A stretch of 36,176 nt of DNA from an uncultured Nocardioidaceae bacterium. GTDB taxonomy: Bacteria > Actinomycetota > Actinomycetes > Propionibacteriales > Nocardioidaceae. Position numbers and translations under genes: made by a program. The notes beneath the pieces are model-generated. The model saw nothing but the letters and a program-made list of their open reading frames with translations. It was not told where the DNA came from and did no database searches. The stretch's first letter is position 1. Each line of letters opens with the position of its first letter. Positions 30,690 through 36,176 of the stretch are shown one piece after another. The stretch spans positions 1 through 36,176 of the forward strand of contig CADCUI010000039.1 of assembly GCA_902805845.1 (NCBI GenBank). Reading direction: 5' to 3'.

Positions 30690-31787
30690 GTGAGCGGCGA
30701 GATCTCGAGCCGCGACGACGAGCTCACGGCCGCCGAGATGGCGTACGTCGCCGACCGAGTCGTCGACTCCGAGGCCCACGAGGACGACCGGGCCGTCGAG
30801 GCAGCCCTCCGGCCACGCACGCTGGACGAGCTGATCGGTCAGGACCGGGTGCGCGACCAGCTGTCCCTGGTGCTCCACGCCGCGGTCGCGCGCGGCCGGC
30901 CGCCCGACCACGTGCTGCTGAGCGGCCCACCCGGACTGGGAAAGACCACGCTGGCCATGATCATCGCCGCGGAGCTGTCGGCGCCGCTGCGCGTCACCAG
31001 CGGACCTGCCATCACGCATGCCGGGGACCTGGCCGCGATCCTGTCGGGGCTCAACGAGGGCGACGTCATCTTCGTCGACGAGATCCATCGGATGGCCCGT
31101 CCCGCCGAAGAGATGCTCTACCTCGCCATGGAGGACTTCCGGGTCGACGTGGTGGTCGGCAAGGGGCCCGGAGCCACCGCGATCCCACTGGAGCTGCCCG
31201 CGTTCACGCTGGTCGGAGCCACCACCCGGTCCGGGCTGCTGCCCAGCCCGCTGCGCGACCGGTTCGGGTTCACCGCGCACCTGGAGTTCTACGAACCTGC
31301 CGAGCTCGAGCTCATCGTCCGCCGCAGCGCGGCGCTGCTCGACGTGCGGCTGACCGACGAGGCCGCGGTCGAGGTGGCCTCCCGTAGCCGAGGCACCCCC
31401 CGGATCGCGAACCGGCTGCTCCGGCGGGTCCGAGACTTCGCGCAGGTCCGGGCCGACGGGATCTGCACCGTCGACGTGGCCCGGCGGGCGCTCGACCTCT
31501 ACGAGGTCGACGCCTCGGGGCTCGACCGCCTCGACCGAGCGGTCCTCGATGCGCTCTGCCGCCGGTTCGGCGGTGGCCCGGTGGGACTGGGGACGCTGGC
31601 GGTCGCCGTGGGGGAGGAGCGGGAGACCGTCGAGGAGGTTGCCGAGCCGTTCCTGGTCCGGTGCGGACTGCTCGCCCGTACCCCCCGAGGTCGCGTCGCC
31701 ACACGCTCGGCGTGGGAGCACCTGGGGCTGGTGCCACCCGCCGGGGGCGAGCCGACCCTGTTCGACACTCCCGTCGAAAGCGGATGA
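30690..31787 (+). CDS. ruvB: Holliday junction branch migration ATPase RuvB
   Basis: A 365-residue AAA+ motor. Walker A is GPPGLGKT (79-86), Walker B is VDEIH (129-133), with sensor 1 (LVGATTRSG), an arginine-finger region (SPLRDRFG) and a C-terminal winged-helix domain ([20 protein letters not shown]). GTG 30690 is 1 base after the ruvA stop. The N-terminal about 35 residues are an acidic extension common in actinobacterial RuvB. Confidence 0.98.
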   Translation: MSGEISSRDDELTAAEMAYVADRVVDSEAHEDDRAVEAALRPRTLDELIGQDRVRDQLSLVLHAAVARGRPPDHVLLSGPPGLGKTTLAMIIAAELSAPLRVTSGPAITHAGDLAAILSGLNEGDVIFVDEIHRMARPAEEMLYLAMEDFRVDVVVGKGPGATAIPLELPAFTLVGATTRSGLLPSPLRDRFGFTAHLEFYEPAELELIVRRSAALLDVRLTDEAAVEVASRSRGTPRIANRLLRRVRDFAQVRADGICTVDVARRALDLYEVDASGLDRLDRAVLDALCRRFGGGPVGLGTLAVAVGEERETVEEVAEPFLVRCGLLARTPRGRVATRSAWEHLGLVPPAGGEPTLFDTPVESG

Positions 31788-31813
31788 CCGCAGGGCGGTG
31801 AGGCCCGGGCGGC

Positions 31814-31819
31814 TAGACT
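31814..31819 (+). promoter_or_regulatory. -10 element upstream of yajC
   Basis: TAGACT lies 40 bases before the chosen yajC GTG and 26 bases after the ruvB stop. The same hexamer occurs before relA at 35984. It probably starts the yajC-secD-secF transcript. Confidence 0.5.
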
Positions 31820-31859
31820 CGTGGCTTTGGTGGCGACGAGAGACGAGGGGCCACAGTCC

Positions 31860-32243
31860 GTGAACGATCTGGCGGGGCTCGCGCCCCTGGTCCTCATTGC
31901 CGTCGTCTTCTGGTTCCTGCTGGTCCGACCCCAGCGCCGGCGGCAGATGGAGCTGCAGGCGGTGCAGCGCGGCGTCGGCATCGGCGACGAGGTCATGCTG
32001 GGCTCCGGGATCCTCGGGCGGGTCGCCGAGGTGGGTGAGGAGTACCTCCGTCTGGAGGTCGATCCCGGTGTGCACCTCAAGGTGGCCCGTCAGGCCGTCG
32101 TCCGCGTGGTGAACCCGGACCCCGGGCCTGATGCCCCGAGGGACATCCATGGCGACGTCCATGGCGACATCCCTGGCGACACCCCGACCGAGACCCCCGC
32201 CGACCGGCGCGACACCACCCGCGACTCAGAGCGCGACCACTGA
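31860..32243 (+). CDS. yajC: Preprotein translocase subunit YajC
   Basis: A 127-residue single-span membrane protein of the SecDF-YajC complex. The N-terminal span LAPLVLIAVVFWFLLVRPQR is diagnostic, followed by IGDEVMLGSGILGRVAEVGE. GTG 31860 has GAGGGG 9 bases upstream and lies downstream of the -10; in-frame GTGs at 31821 and 31830 fall at or before the likely transcription start. The C-terminus is an acidic tail with DIHGDVHGDIPGD repeats encoded by a 12-base tandem repeat. It is followed by secD. Confidence 0.94.
   Translation: MNDLAGLAPLVLIAVVFWFLLVRPQRRRQMELQAVQRGVGIGDEVMLGSGILGRVAEVGEEYLRLEVDPGVHLKVARQAVVRVVNPDPGPDAPRDIHGDVHGDIPGDTPTETPADRRDTTRDSERDH
32142..32177 (+). repeat. 12-bp tandem repeat in the yajC tail
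   Basis: Three copies of GAC(A/G)TCC(A/C)TGGC start at 32142, 32154 and 32166 and encode the DIHG/DVHG/DIPG repeats. They lie in the non-conserved C-terminal tail and look like replication slippage. Confidence 0.8.
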
Positions 32244-32301
32244 ACACGACCGACCACGGGGGCTGACGGCCCTCGTCGGACGGCCAACCACGAGGAGCAC
32301 C

Positions 32302-34071
32302 ATGGCGACGAAGGCGTCCCGACCCGGGCGCACGTTGATCGTCTTCATCCTGGTCGTCCTGGCCATGTACGCCGGTCTGGCTGCGACGAACACCTGGAAG
32401 CCCAAGCTCGGGCTCGACCTCCAGGGCGGCACCCGCATCACGCTGCAGGCGTCCACGACGACCGGTGAGTCGATCACCCCTGAGAAGCTCAGGGAAGCGG
32501 CCGACATCATCGACAGCCGCGTCAACGCCTCCGGCGTCGCGGAGTCGGAGGTCTCCACGCAGGGCGACCGCAACATCGTCGTGGAGATTCCCGGGGAGAA
32601 CCGCAACGACCTCGTCGACACGGTCAAGCAGACCGCGCAGCTGAGGTTCAGGCTCGTCGCCGCCAGTGCGCCGGGCACGCCGGCGCCCAGCCCGGAGCCG
32701 TCGGCGAGCCCCTCGGGCAAGGCGTCGAAGGGAGACGGGGGCGCCTCGTCGAAGGGGACGTCGAAGGGGACGTCGAAGGGGACGTCGAAGGAGAACGCCG
32801 AGCCGAAGGAGTCCGCGCAGCCGTCCGCGAGCCCGAAGGGGCGGGCGGTCTCCGACGGCCTGGTCCGGGCGGACGAGACCCCAGCGCCGGGTGGCGAGGG
32901 CTCACCCGGCCCCACGCCCGACGCCCAGCCCACGCCGCCGGCTCCCGAGGGAGCCGCCGAGGTGCCGACGAACGAGTCGACGGTCCCCGAGCTGCTCGCC
33001 TGGTCCCGCAACCCCGATCCCCGCTCGCAGGAGAGGTTCGCGGCCTACACCTGCAAGGACGCCGGGGAGGTCGTCGACAACCCGGCGAAGCCGCTGATCG
33101 GCTGCGACAAGGAGGGCAACAAGTACCTCCTGTCGCCGGCGATGATCGAAGGCACCGAGCTCAGCGACGCCAGCTTCGGCATCCCCCCGAACGACGTCCA
33201 GTACGTCGTCAACCTCGACCTCGAGGGCGGGGCCACCGACGTGTTCGCCCAGGTCACCCGGGAGCTGACCGGCACCCAGGAGCAGTTCGCGATCGTGCTC
33301 GACGCCGTCGTCCTCTCCGCCCCCGTCGTGAACACCCCGATCACCGACGGCAACGCGCAGATCAGCGGCAACTTCTCGGAGGCCTCGGCCCGGTCGTTGG
33401 CCAACAGCCTCAAGTACGGCGCGCTGCCGCTGAAGTTCGACGTACCCGTGGTGAGCGAGGAGGGTCCGACGCTCGCGCAGGACCAGTTGAGCGCCGGCCT
33501 GCTCGCGGGCGGGATCGGTCTCGGGATCGTGCTGCTCTACTGCCTGGCCTACTACCGCGGGCTCGGGGTGGTGGTCGTCGCGTCCCTCGGGATGGCCGCT
33601 GCGGTCACCTACGCCGCCGTGCTGTTCCTCAGCGAGAACGCCGGCTTCACCCTGACGCTGCCCGGCATCGCCGGGCTGATCGTGGCCGTCGGCATCACCG
33701 CGGACTCGTTCATCGTCTACTTCGAGCGCATCCGCGACGAGATGCGCGAGGGTCGCAGCGTCCGGGTCGCGGTAGAAGCCGGCTGGGACCGGGCGAAGAT
33801 GACGTGTCTCGCCGCCGACGCCGTCTCGCTGCTGGCCGCAGTGGTGCTCTTCATCTTCGCGATCGGCGTGGTGAAGGGCTTCGCCTTCGCCCTCGGCATC
33901 AGCACCCTGATCGACCTGGTGGTGTTCTTCCTGTTCACCCACCCGATGGTCAGCTGGCTGGCGAAGTTCCCGTTCTTCGCCCGTGGGCATCGCTACTCTG
34001 GCCTCTCCGCCGACCACGTGGGCGTCCAACGCATCGGCATCGCCCGCACGGCACCGGAGGGAGCGCGATGA
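32302..34071 (+). CDS. secD: Protein translocase subunit SecD
   Basis: A 589-residue RND-family membrane protein that uses the proton gradient to pull secreted proteins through SecYEG. A first span lies at about 10-29, then the family motif LGLDLQGGTRITL (37-49). A periplasmic region follows, with NIVVEIPGENR and the late FSEASARSLANSLKYGALPL, and then five C-terminal spans. An insertion at residues about 123-227 is Ser/Pro/Lys-rich low-complexity sequence with GTSK repeats, beyond the usual SecD P1 domain. The ATG at 32302 has GAGGAG upstream. The stop overlaps secF (ATGA). Confidence 0.97.
   Translation: MATKASRPGRTLIVFILVVLAMYAGLAATNTWKPKLGLDLQGGTRITLQASTTTGESITPEKLREAADIIDSRVNASGVAESEVSTQGDRNIVVEIPGENRNDLVDTVKQTAQLRFRLVAASAPGTPAPSPEPSASPSGKASKGDGGASSKGTSKGTSKGTSKENAEPKESAQPSASPKGRAVSDGLVRADETPAPGGEGSPGPTPDAQPTPPAPEGAAEVPTNESTVPELLAWSRNPDPRSQERFAAYTCKDAGEVVDNPAKPLIGCDKEGNKYLLSPAMIEGTELSDASFGIPPNDVQYVVNLDLEGGATDVFAQVTRELTGTQEQFAIVLDAVVLSAPVVNTPITDGNAQISGNFSEASARSLANSLKYGALPLKFDVPVVSEEGPTLAQDQLSAGLLAGGIGLGIVLLYCLAYYRGLGVVVVASLGMAAAVTYAAVLFLSENAGFTLTLPGIAGLIVAVGITADSFIVYFERIRDEMREGRSVRVAVEAGWDRAKMTCLAADAVSLLAAVVLFIFAIGVVKGFAFALGISTLIDLVVFFLFTHPMVSWLAKFPFFARGHRYSGLSADHVGVQRIGIARTAPEGAR
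32749..32784 (+). repeat. 12-bp tandem repeat inside secD
   Basis: TCGAAGGGGACG is present in three exact copies (32749, 32761, 32773) with diverged units on both sides. It encodes the SKGT repeat of the SecD low-complexity insertion. Confidence 0.88.
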
Positions 34072-35396
34072 GCAAGCTGTCGCACTTCGGGCAGGCACTC
34101 TACGAGGGAACAGTCTCGATCGACTTCGTCGGTCGCAAGTGGCTCTGGTACGCCCTCTCCGGCGTTGTCCTCCTCGTCGCGGTGCTCGGTCTCACCGTCA
34201 AGCAGCTCAACATGGGCATCGAGTTCACGGGCGGGGTGGAGTACCGCATCTCGCTGCCGGCCGGTCAGGCGGACCAGGACGCGGTGACCGACGTACGTGG
34301 GGCTGTTGCCGGGTCCGGCATCGACGCGGCGTCGTCGCCGATCGTCAACACCTCCGGCAGCGACAACATCCGGGTGCAGACCGAGCCGCTGACCAACGAC
34401 CAGACCATCGCGATCTCCGAGCGCATCCAGGACGCCATCGACGTCGGTCCCGACGACATCAGCCAGGACGCGATCGGTCCGTCCTGGGGACAGCAGGTCG
34501 GGCAACGCGCACTCATCGGGCTCGGCGTCTTCCTCGTGCTCGTGATGCTGCTGATCTGGGGCTACTTCCGCGAGTGGAAGATGTCCGTGGCAGCCATCGT
34601 GGCGCTGATGCACGACCTGATCATCACGATCGGCGTGTACGCGCTCTCCGGCTTCGAAGTGACGCCCGCGACGGTCACCGGCGTTCTCACCATCCTCGGC
34701 TTCTCGCTCTACGACACCGTCGTGGTCTTCGACAAGGTGCGTGAGAACACCAAGAACCTCGCGCGCACCCGCAAGACCTACGCCGAGGCCGCCAACCTCG
34801 CGGTCAACCAGACCCTGGTCCGCTCGATCAACACCTCGATCGTGGCGCTGCTGCCGGTCGGTGCACTGCTGTACGTCGGCACCGTCCAGCTGGGCTCCGG
34901 CGCCCTCAAGGACCTCGCTCTGGCGCTGTTCGTCGGGATGGCCGCCGGTGTCTACTCCTCGGTCTTCATTGCCACCCCCCTCCTGGTGCAGCTGAAGGAG
35001 CGGGAGACCGGGGTGCGCGCCGGTGACGCCCGGGCCCGCCGCCACCGCGCGAAGCGAGAGGCCGACCCGTTCGCGAACGTGCCGGTCTTCACCGAGGACA
35101 TGCCGATCCGCGACTCCGAGGCCGGGCTCGACGAGGGCTTCGAGGAGGACCCCGACGACCTCGACGACCCGCGGGACGGGGGGCGACGCACGGGTGCCAC
35201 GGCCCTCGGAGCCGGCGGCGGCCCCGGTGGTGGCACCGGTGGCCGGTCGGCCGCGGCGAGCGCCCCGACCCGGGTGACCGCAGGCGAGCGGCCCCCGACG
35301 GCCCGACCGGTCTCGGAGTCGACGTCCGCCGGAAGGCCGCAGCCCACCCGCAAGCCACGCAGCCAGCGCGGTGGCTCCGGACGGGGCAAGGGCTGA
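34068..35396 (+). CDS. secF: Protein translocase subunit SecF
   Basis: A 442-residue partner of SecD. A first span lies at about 25-43, then the motif NMGIEFTGGVEYRI (48-61), and the C-terminal membrane domain with KMSVAAIVALMHDLIITIGV, GFSLYDTVVVFDKVRE (211-226) and ALALFVGMAAGVYSSVFIAT. Residues about 311-442 form a long disordered cytoplasmic tail, first acidic (EDPDDLDDP) and then Gly/Ala and Arg/Pro-rich. Such tails are common in actinobacterial SecF but this one is long. It is coupled to secD by an ATGA overlap. Confidence 0.97.
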   Translation: MSKLSHFGQALYEGTVSIDFVGRKWLWYALSGVVLLVAVLGLTVKQLNMGIEFTGGVEYRISLPAGQADQDAVTDVRGAVAGSGIDAASSPIVNTSGSDNIRVQTEPLTNDQTIAISERIQDAIDVGPDDISQDAIGPSWGQQVGQRALIGLGVFLVLVMLLIWGYFREWKMSVAAIVALMHDLIITIGVYALSGFEVTPATVTGVLTILGFSLYDTVVVFDKVRENTKNLARTRKTYAEAANLAVNQTLVRSINTSIVALLPVGALLYVGTVQLGSGALKDLALALFVGMAAGVYSSVFIATPLLVQLKERETGVRAGDARARRHRAKREADPFANVPVFTEDMPIRDSEAGLDEGFEEDPDDLDDPRDGGRRTGATALGAGGGPGGGTGGRSAAASAPTRVTAGERPPTARPVSESTSAGRPQPTRKPRSQRGGSGRGKG

Positions 35397-35407
35397 GTGG
35401 TCCGGCG

Positions 35408-35956
35408 GTGACCGCGCTCGACGGCGCGCCGGACCCGCTCGCGGGGCTGGTCCGTGACGTCCCGGACTTCCCGCGTCCGGGCATCGTGTTCAAGGACATC
35501 TCGCCGCTCCTGGCCGACCACGAGGGGCTGACCGAGGCGGTCCGCCGACTGGCGGAGGCAGGCACGTCGCAGGACGGCGCGCCGGCCGTGGACAAGGTCG
35601 TCGGCATCGAGGCGCGGGGGTTCATCCTGGGCGCCCCCGTCGCGCTGGCCCTGGGCGCGGGTTTCGTGGCGGTCCGCAAGGCGGGGAAGCTGCCGGGGGA
35701 GACCCATCAGGTGGCCTACGACCTCGAGTACGGCGAAGCGGTCCTCGAGGTGCACCGCGACGCCTTCGCGCCGGGGGACCGGGTTCTCGTCGTCGACGAC
35801 GTACTCGCGACGGGGGGCACCGTGGTCGCCGCCCGGGCACTCGTGGAGGCCTGCGGCGGCACCGTGTCCGGCGTCGCCGTGCTGCTCGAGATCGCCGCGC
35901 TCCCCGGACGACGGACGCTGGGGGAGCTGCCGCTCACGGCGCTGCTCACCGTCTGA
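35408..35956 (+). CDS. apt: Adenine phosphoribosyltransferase
   Basis: A 182-residue purine salvage enzyme that makes AMP from adenine and PRPP. Visible are VRDVPDFPRPGIVFKDISPL, the GIEARGFILGAPVALALGAG core, the flexible loop GKLPGETHQVAYDLEYG and the PRPP-binding motif RVLVVDDVLATGGT. It could take the adenine released by the phosphorylase at 14139. GTG 35408 lies 11 bases after the secF stop. The position between secF and relA is conserved in actinobacteria. Confidence 0.96.
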   Translation: MTALDGAPDPLAGLVRDVPDFPRPGIVFKDISPLLADHEGLTEAVRRLAEAGTSQDGAPAVDKVVGIEARGFILGAPVALALGAGFVAVRKAGKLPGETHQVAYDLEYGEAVLEVHRDAFAPGDRVLVVDDVLATGGTVVAARALVEACGGTVSGVAVLLEIAALPGRRTLGELPLTALLTV

Positions 35957-35983
35957 CCCGCAGACCGTGATCCGGGCGCGGCA

Positions 35984-35989
35984 TAGACT
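35984..35989 (+). promoter_or_regulatory. -10 element upstream of the probable relA
   Basis: TAGACT lies 25 bases before the GTG at 36015, in the gap after apt. It is identical to the element before yajC. Confidence 0.5.
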
Positions 35990-36014
35990 GGCCGTCGGAA
36001 CGGAGGGAGCCCTG

Positions 36015-36176
36015 GTGGTCGAGGAACGGGTGTCGAGCGCGGCCCTGGACGAGGCCGAGCCTTCCCCTGCCCTCCCGTCCAACGGCGACCCGAGAGCCGG
36101 AGCCGGCACCGGGCGCCGCGCCCCCGCGACGCCTGCCGAGGCACCAGCGGCGGGCGACACGCCCACCGCCGCGGCC
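36015..36176 (+). CDS. N-terminal part of a probable RelA/SpoT (p)ppGpp synthetase
   Basis: GTG 36015 with GGAGGGAG upstream opens a frame that continues to the window edge (54 codons). Only a variable Ala/Pro-rich leader is visible (VVEERVSSAALDEAEPSPAL and onward), so the identity rests on the conserved order secD-secF-apt-relA in actinobacteria, where RelA has such a leader. The catalytic HD and synthetase domains would lie beyond the window. Confidence 0.6.
   Translation, partial: MVEERVSSAALDEAEPSPALPSNGDPRAGAGTGRRAPATPAEAPAAGDTPTAAA

Overview
The window is high-GC actinobacterial chromosome, most likely from the Nocardioidaceae (Nocardioides-like). This rests on the very high GC, many GTG starts, ATGA, GTGA and TGATG gene overlaps, an SsgA-like regulator, the phosphatidylinositol mannoside genes, and the gene order thrS - HIT - pgsA - patA - pimA - pdxS - pdxT - yebC - ruvCAB - yajC - secDF - apt - relA. 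The genus is an inference; no 16S gene is present.

Positions 1-13.9 kb are an accessory, partly decayed region. They hold a remnant gene with an in-frame stop; two divergent GAF-ANTAR regulators; a lipoprotein / 27-residue membrane peptide / DUF6766 operon; a TetR regulator divergent from a PhlG-like (DAPG hydrolase family) enzyme and followed by a membrane gene broken by two frameshifts; an SRPBCC protein; a decayed excisionase-type HTH gene; and a heavily decayed tyrosine integrase immediately beside the 3' end of tRNA-Val(GAC). The tRNA trio Gly(GCC)-Cys(GCA)-Val(GAC) lies on the minus strand. It is followed by a class IV aminotransferase (PabC-like), an SsgA-like regulator, tRNA-Val(CAC), a frameshifted small gene, and about 1.1 kb without convincing genes but rich in strong hairpins. 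Next come a conserved membrane protein, a TasA-like protein with a SipW-type signal sequence and an Fn3-like C-terminus, a 31-residue membrane peptide, and two small hypothetical genes.

Positions 14.1-18.75 kb form a metabolic and glycosylation block: an MTA phosphorylase-like enzyme, an NAD-dependent sugar epimerase with a possible zinc-ribbon insertion, a polytopic membrane protein, a family 2 glycosyltransferase and a DUF2064 (TIGR04282-type) transferase. The last two are translationally coupled.

From 18.9 kb to the end the backbone is conserved: threonyl-tRNA synthesis, PIM lipid synthesis (pgsA, patA, pimA), PLP synthesis (pdxS, pdxT), YebC, SOS-linked Holliday junction processing (ruvCAB behind a LexA-type box), Sec translocon accessory genes, adenine salvage, and the start of a probable relA. 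The notable exception is a four-gene cassette (25405-27861) between pdxS and pdxT. It encodes two secreted proteins with alternate SipW-type signal peptides and two SipW-like signal peptidases with a Ser-His active site. One cassette substrate is a clear paralogue of the orphan TasA-like protein at 11.8 kb. This dispersed SipW/TasA-like system, probably a surface-fibre or matrix system, is the best candidate for an undescribed system here. The uncharacterised small membrane peptides and the hairpin-rich 10.2-11.3 kb segment come next.
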